From Autumnicola musiva (GTDB lineage Bacteria; Bacteroidota; Bacteroidia; Flavobacteriales; Flavobacteriaceae), in NCBI RefSeq assembly GCF_031846585.1, contig NZ_JAVRHK010000008.1, positions 1 through 64,000 on the forward strand: 64,000 nucleotides of DNA. Direction: 5' to 3'. Position numbers and translations under genes: made by a program. The notes below the pieces were generated by a model that saw only the letters and a list, made by a program, of their open reading frames with translations, was not told where the DNA came from and searched no databases. Positions 50,478-58,653 of the stretch are shown one piece after another (the stretch's first letter is position 1; the number at the start of each line of letters is the position of its first letter).

Positions 50478-51176
50478 TTACAGAATATTTAAAGCAATTT
50501 TAATCATTTCAGAAAATGCCTTTTCCCGTTCTTCCGAAGAAAGGCTTTCACCTGTAACCATGGAGTCTGAGACAGTTAATAAAGATAAAGCTGAAACTCC
50601 ATATTGTGCGGCAACAGTATATAATCCAGCGGTTTCCATTTCTACACAAAGAATACCAAATTTTGCCCATTTCTTGTAATCTTCAGCGTCATCTTCATAA
50701 AAAGCATCAGATGTAAGGATATTCCCTGCATGAATATTAATTTTCTCTCTGGCGGCAAAATTTACAGCTTTGGTAAACAATTGAAAATTTGCCGTTGGAG
50801 CGAAATTAGCTCCGGGAAAACGTGCTGCATTTATTCCTGAAGTAGAGGAAGCTGCCATAGCCACAACAATATCATTAATTTTTACCTTTTTCATGTAAGA
50901 TCCTGCCGAGCCTACACGAATGAGGTTTTTAACTCCATATTCATTAATGAGTTCATGACAGTAAATAAGGGTAGAAGGAATGCCCATTCCGGTACCTTGT
51001 ACCGAAACTTTCTTTCCGTTGTAGGTTCCGGTAAAACCAAGCATTCCGCGGATGTTGTTATATTGTTTCGGATTCTCCAGAAAATGATCGGCAATCCATT
51101 TTGCTCTCAGGGGATCTCCGGGTAATAATACTGTTTCTGCAATTTCGCCTTTTTCGGCTTCAATGTGAATACTCAT
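50478..51176 (-). CDS. deoD: Purine-nucleoside phosphorylase, DeoD type
   Basis: 232 residues, hexameric NP-I family enzyme cleaving purine (deoxy)nucleosides with phosphate. VLLPGDPLRAKWIADHFLEN, the phosphate site NLIRVGSAGSYMKKVKI, and the specificity residues in CVEMETAGLYTVAAQYG and LLTVSDSMV are all typical. Four bases downstream of deoC on the same strand, forming a deoCD nucleoside-salvage operon. Confidence 0.95.
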   Translation of the reverse strand: MSIHIEAEKGEIAETVLLPGDPLRAKWIADHFLENPKQYNNIRGMLGFTGTYNGKKVSVQGTGMGIPSTLIYCHELINEYGVKNLIRVGSAGSYMKKVKINDIVVAMAASSTSGINAARFPGANFAPTANFQLFTKAVNFAAREKINIHAGNILTSDAFYEDDAEDYKKWAKFGILCVEMETAGLYTVAAQYGVSALSLLTVSDSMVTGESLSSEEREKAFSEMIKIALNIL

Positions 51177-51180
51177 TCTC

Positions 51181-51822
51181 TTATGTTGTTATTAAAGAAA
51201 TTCCTGAAGAGGTGCCAAGGCGGCTTGCTCCCAGTTCAATATATTTTTCTGCTGTTTTACGATCTTTTATTCCGCCGGAAGCTTTTATCTGCATTTTATC
51301 TCCAACTATAGATTTCATTATTTTTACATCTTCAGGAGTAGCTCCACCGTTGCCAAAACCTGTGGAAGTTTTTACAAAATCGGCACTTGCTTTTAATGCG
51401 CAGGTACAGGCGGCTCTTTTTTCATCGTCATCTAAATAACAGGTTTCAATTATCACCTTCAGGATTTTTGTTCCTATTGCTTTTTTTATTTCTGAAATTT
51501 CATCTTCCACAAACTTCAAATTTCCGTCTTTAAGCTCACCAATATTAATTACCATATCTATTTCATCGGCACCGTTGGCAATACATTCCTTTGCTTCAAA
51601 AATTTTAGACCCGGTGTCCATCGCACCAAGAGGAAAACCTATTACAGCAGCTATTTTAACTTTAGACCCTTTTAAAGCTTCCCCGGCAAGTTTTACATAA
51701 CAGCCATTCACACAAACGGCATAAAACAGATGTTCTTTAGCCTCTTTGCAAAGATTGATAATATCCTGCTGATTCGCCACCGGCTTTAAATTTGTATGGT
51801 CTATATAGTTATTTAATTGCAT
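51181..51822 (-). CDS. deoC: Deoxyribose-phosphate aldolase
   Basis: 213 residues from ATG 51822 (MQLNNYIDHTNLKPVANQQD); an earlier in-frame start at 51861 adds 13 unlike residues. Class I aldolase giving glyceraldehyde-3-phosphate and acetaldehyde. Catalytic Asp/Lys in VIIETCYLDDDEK with ILKVI, Schiff-base Lys in DFVKTSTGFGNGGATPEDV and the assisting Lys in QIKASGGIKDRKTA. It feeds from deoD products. Confidence 0.95.
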   Translation of the reverse strand: MQLNNYIDHTNLKPVANQQDIINLCKEAKEHLFYAVCVNGCYVKLAGEALKGSKVKIAAVIGFPLGAMDTGSKIFEAKECIANGADEIDMVINIGELKDGNLKFVEDEISEIKKAIGTKILKVIIETCYLDDDEKRAACTCALKASADFVKTSTGFGNGGATPEDVKIMKSIVGDKMQIKASGGIKDRKTAEKYIELGASRLGTSSGISLITT

Positions 51823-51951
51823 AATATTATTTTGTAATGTAATATTAAATAAAACCTCCAAATTAAGTGCTGTGAATTATCATTTTTCAGGAAGATAATG
51901 CTTCTAATTAATATGAAATGCCCAGCATCTAATTCTTAAAATTTAACCTAT

Positions 51952-52491
51952 TTAAAAGGAAGGGTTAAATAGTAGTTCAGGGGTAAGTTCATCCTGAATG
52001 CCTTTTAATTTTTGTTCCCCAAATGGCTCCTTTCTAACATCCCAGTAAATTTCCACGGAGACACTGTCAGGGTCATAAATATAGATGGACCAGCTTATTC
52101 GGTTATCTTTTAATTCCATTGGAATATTACGGCTTTTCAGATTTTCATAATACGTCACCAACTCCTCATGGTCTTTTACCTGAATAGCCAGCTGCTGTAG
52201 ATATCTTTTATCTGTTGGAATCTTTTCTTCCAATCCTTCTTTAAGAACCAGTTCGTGATGACTGTCGGTAGCACTCAGAAAAATTCTTTTGGCATTGTTA
52301 TATACCGCTTCTTCGTGAGTGGTCATATCCAGTACATCTTCATAAAATTTTTGAGATTCCTGCAAGTCCGAAACCTGAAGGACAATGTGACCAAGTTTTT
52401 GATCATATTTATTAGTTGAAGATTCTTGTGTTTTATTGCATGATATAAAATATAGGCTAAAAATCACCAAAAGTGTCCTTCCTATAGTCAT
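51952..52491 (-). CDS. VOC/glyoxalase-fold lipoprotein
   Basis: 179 residues from ATG 52491 (MTIGRTLLVIFSLYFISCNK): signal peptide with lipobox ISC, so a lipoprotein. The mature part is a single vicinal-oxygen-chelate unit: LGHIVLQVSDLQESQKFYED with the first metal His, HHELVLKEG, LAIQVKDHEELVTYYENLKS, and SWSIYIYDPDSVSVEIYWDV with the final Glu. Glyoxalase, extradiol dioxygenase and antibiotic-binding proteins share this fold; which applies is unknown. Being outside the cytoplasm is unusual for this fold. Confidence 0.82.
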   Translation of the reverse strand: MTIGRTLLVIFSLYFISCNKTQESSTNKYDQKLGHIVLQVSDLQESQKFYEDVLDMTTHEEAVYNNAKRIFLSATDSHHELVLKEGLEEKIPTDKRYLQQLAIQVKDHEELVTYYENLKSRNIPMELKDNRISWSIYIYDPDSVSVEIYWDVRKEPFGEQKLKGIQDELTPELLFNPSF

Positions 52492-52706
52492 TGTAAACAA
52501 AATATTGCTGATTTTGTAAAAGAATATGGTCATAGCGATTTTTACTATAAGGTAATCAAAAAGTCCCTACCGGGACAACATCTTCTAATTTTATAGGTGA
52601 AGTTTTTCCAAATGTATATTTAAGTTTATGGTTTTGCCCTCTCTTTTAGATCAATCGGGAATTTATGTATAATTTCCACTGCGGAATTGTGTAAAAATTT
52701 TAAAAT

Positions 52707-53606
52707 ATGAAAATGAGGAAAGACATAAAAGCGGTTTGTTTTGGGGAGATTTTGTGGGATGTTTTCCCGGATAAAGAGCGAATTGGCGGGGCGCCTTTGA
52801 ATGTTGCCTCCCGGTTAAGCAGCATGGGAATTGAAACTGAAATGATTAGTAAAACTGGAAAAGATGAAAAAGGGCAAAAATTGATCAATTATCTCAAGAA
52901 CAATAAAATTGGCACAAGAAATATTTCTGAAGATGAAGGCTTTTCTACCGGGATTGTACAGGTAAATCTATCTTCATCGGGCTCGGCTACTTATAAAATC
53001 AAACATCCTGCTGCCTGGGATAAAATTGAAATTTCCGAAGAAATGAAGAAATTGGTAAAGGAAGCAGATGCTTTTATTTTTGGAAGCCTGGTATGTCGTG
53101 ATGAGGTTAGCAGAAAAACACTTTTTCAACTTCTTCCTGAAGGAAATTTTAAAGTTCTTGATATCAATTTGCGACCGCCGCATTACGAAGAAGGAGTTTT
53201 GTTTAAACTTATTCAGCAGGCTGGTTTTATCAAGTTCAATGATGACGAATTATTCGAAATCGCCGCAATGCTTGGCTCCAAATATAATTCCCTTGAGCAG
53301 AACCTGGATTTTATTTCCGGAAAGACTATGGCTTCTTCTATTTGTGTAACTAAAGGGAGTCATGGAGCAGTTTTTCTAAATGAGGGTAAATTATATTATA
53401 ACAGCGGTTTTAAAATGAAGGTAAAAGACACTGTGGGTGCGGGAGATTCTTTCCTGGCCTCTCTTATTGCAAAACTGCTGCAGGGGGAGAAACCACAAAA
53501 AGCTTTGGATTTTGCCTGTGCAGTGGGTGCTCTTGTAGCGGGGAGAGAAGGAGCCAATCCAAAATTTTCAACTCAAGAAATTGAGCAATTCATTAATCCC
53601 GAATAA
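52707..53606 (+). CDS. PfkB-family sugar kinase (fructokinase-like)
   Basis: 299 residues, ribokinase fold. VCFGEILWDVFPDKERIGGA with the substrate-side GG motif, and the anion-hole and base motif DTVGAGDSFLASLIAKLL near the C-terminus with the catalytic Asp. KVLDINLRPPHY and ICVTKGSHGAV are conserved. FGEILWDVFP resembles bacterial fructokinases. No sugar transporter or glycosidase adjoins. The stop lies 2 bases from the convergent lipid-kinase gene, with no room for a separate terminator. Confidence 0.9.
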   Translation: MKMRKDIKAVCFGEILWDVFPDKERIGGAPLNVASRLSSMGIETEMISKTGKDEKGQKLINYLKNNKIGTRNISEDEGFSTGIVQVNLSSSGSATYKIKHPAAWDKIEISEEMKKLVKEADAFIFGSLVCRDEVSRKTLFQLLPEGNFKVLDINLRPPHYEEGVLFKLIQQAGFIKFNDDELFEIAAMLGSKYNSLEQNLDFISGKTMASSICVTKGSHGAVFLNEGKLYYNSGFKMKVKDTVGAGDSFLASLIAKLLQGEKPQKALDFACAVGALVAGREGANPKFSTQEIEQFINPE

Positions 53607-53608
53607 TT

Positions 53609-54544
53609 TTATTCTTTTTCTTCGGAAGAATCTTCAGGAATATCGGTAAAAAATTGGAGATGATCTGCAGCTAATTTTATCTTGAATTTTTTACCAAAAA
53701 AATTGGAAATAAGAACATCATCAACATGTGCTTGAGATCCGCTCCACTTCATTTTTACTTTTTGAACAGGGAGTACGGTTACTAACTTATTAAGATCTTC
53801 ATCGGTAGCCTGGTTTGTTATTAATTTACTTAAATAAACTTCCAGCGCTTTTCTTTTTTCTTCCGGAATTAGTACAAGTTCAAAATGATCATCTCCGGGA
53901 TGGGCAGCGGGAGCCAGTTTAAAGTTTGGTCCTATCAACTTTATGTTCATAAGCTCTACCAGCAAAAAAGATCCTTTAATAGTTATTCCACCTGTCTTAA
54001 TTTTAGCATTTTTAGCCTTATAACCTTTAACGATTTCCAGCAGTACTTCCAGCGTTTTCTGCAGTTCTTCTTTTGGATTATCCGGTGTCTCAAGTTTCTT
54101 CATTTCTGCAATAAGTTTTGGGAAAATCCCAAACCCGAAACTCTCAAGAAAGAAATCCTTTTTTCCAGTGCTTTTTATTTTCCCGTAGCTAAAAGTGGTA
54201 AATTTCCTTTCCAGGTTTATTTTATGTTGCTCTTTATTTTGCGGTACCCGAAGTACTTTGGAAATATTGTTAGCCGTACCTAGGGGTATTAAATGAATAG
54301 GCAGCGGCTTTGGAAGGTCCTTTATTGCAATAAGGTTTTTTGCCAATTTTCTTACAGTCCCGTCCCCTCCGGCAAGTAGAATGGCAGCGGCGTCCTGGGG
54401 CTTAAAATGTTTCTTCCAAAATACATAATTGGTAGAAATATAGTCGGCTTTGTAGCCGGAGTCTTCTACAATTTTAATTAATTCTTCTTTATCATGACTG
54501 CCATCCCCGGCAGTTGGATTATGCACAATTTGTATAGTCTTCAT
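53609..54544 (-). CDS. Diacylglycerol/lipid kinase family protein (DagK/YegS-like)
   Basis: 311 residues. The N-terminal catalytic part has IVHNPTAGDGSHDKEELIKI and the ATP-site signature ILLAGGDGTVRKLAKNLI, followed by PIHLIPLGTANNISKVLRVP, the diagnostic order for lipid kinases of the DAGK_cat family. LESFGFGIFPKLIAEMKKL lies in the second, beta-rich domain. The substrate may be diacylglycerol, a sphingoid-type base or another lipid; the candidate sulfonolipid genes at 3.3-5.8 kb make the last reading tempting but it is only inference. Confidence 0.88.
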   Translation of the reverse strand: MKTIQIVHNPTAGDGSHDKEELIKIVEDSGYKADYISTNYVFWKKHFKPQDAAAILLAGGDGTVRKLAKNLIAIKDLPKPLPIHLIPLGTANNISKVLRVPQNKEQHKINLERKFTTFSYGKIKSTGKKDFFLESFGFGIFPKLIAEMKKLETPDNPKEELQKTLEVLLEIVKGYKAKNAKIKTGGITIKGSFLLVELMNIKLIGPNFKLAPAAHPGDDHFELVLIPEEKRKALEVYLSKLITNQATDEDLNKLVTVLPVQKVKMKWSGSQAHVDDVLISNFFGKKFKIKLAADHLQFFTDIPEDSSEEKE

Positions 54545-54767
54545 GGTTGGCTGGTTTCATTTCCAAATAAATATAAACACAATAATTGTACAGGTAAGCT
54601 GATTAACGAGAAGTTATGATTTTATAAAAGTATCCAATAAAATCTTTAAGAATATTTGTTAGACTCCTGTTATAGGAAATATAATTTTTTGCTGTTTTAC
54701 AAGGTATAGGATGCGGGAAGAGCAGTTTTTTGTAAATTAATTGGAAAGAAAAACAAATCAATATATT

Positions 54768-55493
54768 ATGAGAATACTGGTAACAAATGATGACGGAATT
54801 TACAGTCCCGGGCTTGCCTGCCTGGCAAAAGTAGCAGCAAAATATGGAGAGGTGATTGTAATGGCGCCTGATGTGGAACAATCTTCTATGGGACAGGCGA
54901 TTACTTCCGGAAAACCTATAACTTATAAAAAGTCTCCTATTCATTTTGAAGGAATTGAAGCCTATCGGGTAAGTGGTACTCCCGCCGATTGCGTGGCACT
55001 GGGGACTCATCTATTTGAAGATATAGACCTCGTACTTTCCGGAATCAATATAGGCTCAAATTTGGGGAATTCAGCCTGGCATTCGGGAACCCTTTCTGCG
55101 GCACGACAGGCGGTTCTTTTTGATATTAGGGGAATTGCATTGAGCGTTTCGGTAGGAGAAGATGAGCCAGATTTTGAAGCGCTGGAACCTTTTGTTTCTG
55201 ATGCTTTAAAGGAAGTTGTGCATGAAGACGAGCGAAAATTGCTGAATATAAACTTCCCGCGTTCTCCTGAAGGAGAAATCATCTGGACCAACCAGTCTGT
55301 TAGGCATTATGATGGCAAAGTGATCGCTAACAAAGACCCAATGGGCAGGCAACATTATTGGTTTACGGTGGTGCAAATTGAAAATGTGGAAGAAGGAACC
55401 GATCGATGGGCAATAAGGAACGGTAAAACCAGTATTACACCCATGATTCTCGACCTCACAGATCATAATTACTTAAATAGAAGAAAAGAATAG
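54768..55493 (+). CDS. surE: 5'/3'-nucleotidase SurE
   Basis: 241 residues from ATG 54768 (MRILVTNDDGIYSPGLACLA); a TTG-type start 27 bases upstream adds nothing conserved. Metal-dependent phosphatase for nucleoside monophosphates, with Asp8/Asp9 in NDDG, Ser in QSSMGQAITSG and Asn in LSGINIGSNLGNSAWHSGTL. Standard SurE. The 223 bases before it hold no gene I can support. Confidence 0.95.
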   Translation: MRILVTNDDGIYSPGLACLAKVAAKYGEVIVMAPDVEQSSMGQAITSGKPITYKKSPIHFEGIEAYRVSGTPADCVALGTHLFEDIDLVLSGINIGSNLGNSAWHSGTLSAARQAVLFDIRGIALSVSVGEDEPDFEALEPFVSDALKEVVHEDERKLLNINFPRSPEGEIIWTNQSVRHYDGKVIANKDPMGRQHYWFTVVQIENVEEGTDRWAIRNGKTSITPMILDLTDHNYLNRRKE

Positions 55494-55507
55494 AAATGAT
55501 CTATTTT

Positions 55508-55543
55508 TAAAAAATGGTACCTTCCCTTTTTGGGGAAGGTATC
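55508..55543 (-). terminator. Terminator of the thiamine-linked operon
   Basis: Minus strand: TACCTTCCCC-aaaa-AGGGAAGGTA hairpin followed by CCATTTTTT. It lies between surE and the convergent Trm112-like gene and could also end surE transcripts. Confidence 0.7.
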
Positions 55544-55636
55544 TTAAGCAACTATTTCAAAGCTTCTATTTCTGTTCAAAAATTTCTTAAAAACAGATCT
55601 TGCTTTAAGAACTTCAGCACTTTTCGTTTTCTACTT

Positions 55637-55927
55637 TTACTCCTTAATTTTGAAATTTTCACCCTCCACAAGCCTGAAATTTTCAATTTTCCTGCCTTTT
55701 AGATGACTTTGCCATTTTTCAAGGATTGGTTGTTCCAGTTTAAATTCCCGGTATTCATCGGGATTCATTATTGGAATGCCTTTTATGATAGGATAGATGC
55801 GTTTGCAATTATTGCAGGTAAGAAAACCTTCAATTACATTCTCTTCCAGATCTTTTGAAATACTTGTGAGTTCGATTTCTTTTTTATCAAAAGGGCAGCA
55901 TAATTTATTTATGGTCGCTAATTTCAT
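55637..55927 (-). CDS. Trm112-like zinc-ribbon protein
   Basis: 96 residues. Two half-sites frame the ribbon: LCCPFDKKE near residue 10 and TCNNCKRIYPIIKGIPIMNP near residue 38. In canonical Trm112 proteins the first half is CPxC; here the second position is Asp14 (CPFD), so the zinc site would be Cys/Asp/Cys/Cys or would use Cys10. Trm112 proteins activate SAM methyltransferases in archaea and eukaryotes. This one is the last gene of an operon that starts with a methyltransferase, which suggests a partner pair (inference). The start codon overlaps the upstream stop in ATGA. Confidence 0.82.
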   Translation of the reverse strand: MKLATINKLCCPFDKKEIELTSISKDLEENVIEGFLTCNNCKRIYPIIKGIPIMNPDEYREFKLEQPILEKWQSHLKGRKIENFRLVEGENFKIKE

Positions 55928-56577
55928 TTTTTAAGTTTTTTTAATTCAGATAAATAATCTTTGGTGGAGCTTTCAGGATCTTCCGCGCTCATTATTCCTG
56001 AAACTACAGCTATGCCGTCAAAATCTAGGTCTTTTAATTCTCTAATATTAGAATGCTGAATTCCTCCCGCAAGAAATATAGGCATATCGGTAATTCCCCT
56101 CGCTTTTTTAATAGCATCGAACGTTACCAGTTCACAACTATTATCTGTTGGGGAAGGAAAAACGGAGCAGAAGGAAATATAATCCAAATGATGCTCTTCT
56201 GCCCATTTTATAATAAATAGATCGTTGTTACAGGTTAAGCCGAAAAGCGCATTTTCTTCTGAATTATTTCTGATATTCTCGAAATCTTTAGGAATTTCGT
56301 CAAAATGAACCCCATCAGCTTTGGTCTTTTTTAGAAGTTCCCATTGGTTATTCAAAAAAACAGGAACATCCCTTTCATGACAAATTTCAGAAATGCGGTT
56401 TACCAGTTTCACCTGCTCATCTCCTGAAGTTGAAAAATGATCCCAAATCTGTACCGCGGCTATTTTCTCTTTCAGAACTTGTTCCAGCTTCAGGATTAAT
56501 TCTTCTTCATTCATAGACGGATCGATCACGAGGTAAACACCTCCTGAGATTTGCCTTTTCTGCTTCTGCTTCTTCAT
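55924..56577 (-). CDS. ThiE/TenI-superfamily protein with altered active site
   Basis: 217 residues, (beta/alpha)8 barrel of the thiamine-phosphate-synthase superfamily: VYLVIDPSM, KADGVHFDE, DYISFCSVFPSPTDNS, IFLAGGIQHSNI and DGIAVVSGIMSAEDP occur in the ThiE order. Residues that bind the pyrimidine pyrophosphate in ThiE are changed: the QxREK motif reads VQIWDHF (42-48), the NDR motif reads FLNNQ (74-78), and the Lys after the PTPT loop is missing. So it may be a tautomerase of TenI type or act on a different substrate. It starts in TAATG at the end of the AIR-synthase gene, under a TPP riboswitch. Confidence 0.82.
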   Translation of the reverse strand: MKKQKQKRQISGGVYLVIDPSMNEEELILKLEQVLKEKIAAVQIWDHFSTSGDEQVKLVNRISEICHERDVPVFLNNQWELLKKTKADGVHFDEIPKDFENIRNNSEENALFGLTCNNDLFIIKWAEEHHLDYISFCSVFPSPTDNSCELVTFDAIKKARGITDMPIFLAGGIQHSNIRELKDLDFDGIAVVSGIMSAEDPESSTKDYLSELKKLKK

Positions 56578-57632
56578 TATTTCCATTTTTCATTATATGC
56601 TTTAAAAAATGCCGCCCAGTATGGATCCTGTTCAAAATAAGGCAAACCCTTACTTTCTCCATTTTCAACCAACTTAATTCCTTCTTCCTTTTTAGTGATT
56701 TTACCAACCGCCTTACAGGGAATATCTTCTTTTTCAAGTCTTTTAATAACCTCCTTTTCTGTTCCCTTTTTACAGGTGATAATCATGGAGCCCGCGCCTA
56801 TACTATATCGCGGATCTATAGAAAACAACCTGCAAATTTCCTGCTGGGTATGGGCTATGGGAAGTAAGTCATCATTAATACTGGCACCGTTACCAGATGC
56901 TTTTACCAATTCGTAAATAGCGCCTAAAACGCCACCTTCAGTCACATCGTGCATGGCGGTAACATCTTTATGTTTCTCATTTTCTCCTACGGCAGTAAGT
57001 GCATCTTTTAAAGAAGAGGTTTTATAAAACATCCTGCAGCTTTCCTCAAAAACTTCTTTGCCAAGTTTATTCTTTACGGTCTCCGGAAAACTCATCCCAA
57101 GGATGGAAGACGAAGAAATTGCGCAGGTTTTTGTTACCAGGATCACATCCCCGGGCGCGGCATTTTTTGATACCAAAATATCCTTTTTGGGAGCTATGGT
57201 TGTAAAAGTACCGCCACCGGCGATGGTGGAGTTCTGGCCTTCAATAAATCCGGTATGCCCACCGGTAATTGCAGTTCCAATTTCCTGGCAGAATTTGTGG
57301 ATGTATTCCCAGTAAATTTTAAAATCTTTCTGCGGAAAATTCCCCGGTAAATTCAATACAAACTGTGCGTACATGGGCGCAAATCCTGTAGTAGCCATAT
57401 CATTGGCCATAAGGTGCACCGAAAGCCATGCCGATTCTTCCAACCCCAGAGAAGGAATGAGCGAAAGCGGGTCACTTGTTGAAGCCATTGCCAGGCCATT
57501 GGGTAAATCTACCAAAGAAACGTCTACACCAAAGCCGGGGCCAACGCTTACCTCTTTTCGTGGAAATCCACAGTTATCGAAAATAACTTCTTTAAAAATA
57601 TCATTGTCAATTTTTCCGGTTTCTTTACTCAT
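56577..57632 (-). CDS. AIR synthase-related protein (ThiL/HypE-like ATP-binding)
   Basis: 351 residues of the PurM/ThiL/HypE superfamily, which uses ATP to activate or phosphorylate a substrate at a dimer interface. N-terminal region VSVGPGFGVDVSLVDLPNGL and MASTSDPLSLIPSLGLEESA, then LMANDMATTGFAPMYAQFVL, the Asn-Asp pair of the family. GTAITGGHTGFIEGQNSTIA and AMHDVTEGGVLGAIYEL are standard second-half motifs. It lacks a HypE C-terminal cysteine tail. Operon position under a TPP riboswitch makes a thiamin monophosphate kinase or an activating enzyme in thiamin chemistry likely. Junctions at both ends are TAATG, so translation is coupled. Confidence 0.82.
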   Translation of the reverse strand: MSKETGKIDNDIFKEVIFDNCGFPRKEVSVGPGFGVDVSLVDLPNGLAMASTSDPLSLIPSLGLEESAWLSVHLMANDMATTGFAPMYAQFVLNLPGNFPQKDFKIYWEYIHKFCQEIGTAITGGHTGFIEGQNSTIAGGGTFTTIAPKKDILVSKNAAPGDVILVTKTCAISSSSILGMSFPETVKNKLGKEVFEESCRMFYKTSSLKDALTAVGENEKHKDVTAMHDVTEGGVLGAIYELVKASGNGASINDDLLPIAHTQQEICRLFSIDPRYSIGAGSMIITCKKGTEKEVIKRLEKEDIPCKAVGKITKKEEGIKLVENGESKGLPYFEQDPYWAAFFKAYNEKWK

Positions 57633-58354
57633 TAGTCAACATCTTTAAATTGCACATATAGTCCGAAGAAATCTCCGTAAGGCAGGCTCCACTGTTGTAC
57701 GGGAAACCATTTTGGCAGGCCGGTACAGGACCATTCTATGGTATATTCCCTGCCTTTTAAAGCTTCATTAATTATAGCGGTTAATTTCTTGGGAGTATAG
57801 AAAGTTGCGGTAAGGTAAAACGGGTTTTTTCCAAATAGCTCCTGTATTCTCCTGCGGGCAACCTTGGGGGAATTTCTGTTCATCATTCCCATGGCTATCC
57901 CGTATTTTCCCACCCTTGCAGCTTCGCGAATTACTTTTACGGGATCTTTATAATATTCAAAAGTGGTAATAAATGCCAGTGAATCGAAAGTATTGTCTTT
58001 AAAAGGCATATTATGTGAATCTGCCATTACCAGGTCACCTTCAAACAAATTAATTGCCTGGGAGAGCATTAGCGGAGAAATATCCCCACCGGTAGCTTCA
58101 ATTCCTATTTCCTTCCACCACCGGGTAAAACGGGTGGTGCCGCATCCAAATTCAAGAAGGGTTTTAACCCTGCTGTCTTTGGAAACCAGTTGTTCCATTA
58201 CCTTTTTCTGCCATACTTCAGCTCTTTTGTATCTTCCTTCATACCATTGTTCATAGGTATCGGTATGTTCACGGTTAAAAAACCATTCCGGTCTTTCCTG
58301 CCAGTTCTGTTGCGTCCTCGGCAGCAACTGAAAATCCTTTTTCTCTATTTCCAT
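57632..58354 (-). CDS. Class I SAM-dependent methyltransferase
   Basis: 240 residues from ATG 58354. SAM-binding motif I is LLEFGCGTTRFTRWW at about 66-80; GGDISPLMLSQAINL and MADSHNMPFKDNTFDSLAFI are motifs II and III. The N-terminal 50 residues (RPEWFFNREHTDTYEQWYEG) and the C-terminal ATFYTPKKLTAIINEALKGR are specific to this subgroup. It is the first gene behind a TPP riboswitch and terminator, with a Trm112-like protein as fourth gene. The methyl acceptor is unknown; a step in thiamin or pyrimidine/thiazole processing is inferred from regulation. Confidence 0.85.
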   Translation of the reverse strand: MEIEKKDFQLLPRTQQNWQERPEWFFNREHTDTYEQWYEGRYKRAEVWQKKVMEQLVSKDSRVKTLLEFGCGTTRFTRWWKEIGIEATGGDISPLMLSQAINLFEGDLVMADSHNMPFKDNTFDSLAFITTFEYYKDPVKVIREAARVGKYGIAMGMMNRNSPKVARRRIQELFGKNPFYLTATFYTPKKLTAIINEALKGREYTIEWSCTGLPKWFPVQQWSLPYGDFFGLYVQFKDVD

Positions 58355-58370
58355 CTTAAAATGTTTAAAC

Positions 58371-58418
58371 AAAAAACTCCATTCTGCAACCTGATATTAC
58401 CAGACAGAATGGAGTTTA
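58371..58418 (-). terminator. Expression-platform terminator of the TPP riboswitch
   Basis: Minus strand: ACTCCATTCTG and CAGAATGGAGT arms with an internal loop, followed by TTTTTTG, between the TPP aptamer and the methyltransferase start codon. Transcription is expected to stop here when TPP is bound. Confidence 0.9.
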
Positions 58419-58437
58419 AAATGGAAAATATTTTAAA

Positions 58438-58512
58438 ACTGCATCCCTACGTTGGCATTATCCATATCAGGTTTCGGGTATTTCTCAGCTTTTTACGGCA
58501 CCCCGTGCATTC
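58438..58512 (-). promoter_or_regulatory. TPP riboswitch (THI element) aptamer
   Basis: Read on the minus strand: GGGGTGCC (58497-58504), CTGAGA (58483-58488), ACCCGAAACCTGAT spanning 58466-58479, and GGATAATGCCAACGTAGGGA (58444-58463) appear in the order and spacing of the TPP aptamer. A closing stem can form from the flanking TGCA segments. The promoter box lies immediately upstream and a terminator immediately downstream. Confidence 0.96.
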
Positions 58513-58516
58513 AATT

Positions 58517-58524
58517 CAAAGTTA
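58517..58524 (-). promoter_or_regulatory. -7 promoter box TAACTTTG of the thiamine-linked operon
   Basis: Minus-strand TAnnTTTG box ending 5 bases before the aptamer, placing the transcript start at the base of the TPP riboswitch. Confidence 0.65.
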
Positions 58525-58641
58525 AGATTTAAAATTTGGAAAATAATTCTTTCAGAAGATATTTATAACGATTTACAATTCTTCTTTGTGATTAATAATA
58601 TGCTTTTTAAGCTGAAGGGTTAAAAAGTACCGGAGCTTTTT

Positions 58642-58649
58642 TATATTTG
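58642..58649 (+). promoter_or_regulatory. -7 promoter box TATATTTG of the metal-efflux operon
   Basis: TAnnTTTG box ending 4 bases before a GTG start codon, predicting a leaderless message. Confidence 0.55.
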
Positions 58650-58653
58650 CAGT

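Noticed and set aside
54545..54767. Minus-strand open frame covering the surE promoter region
   Set aside because: It runs into conserved surE sequence on the opposite strand and has no recognisable domain.
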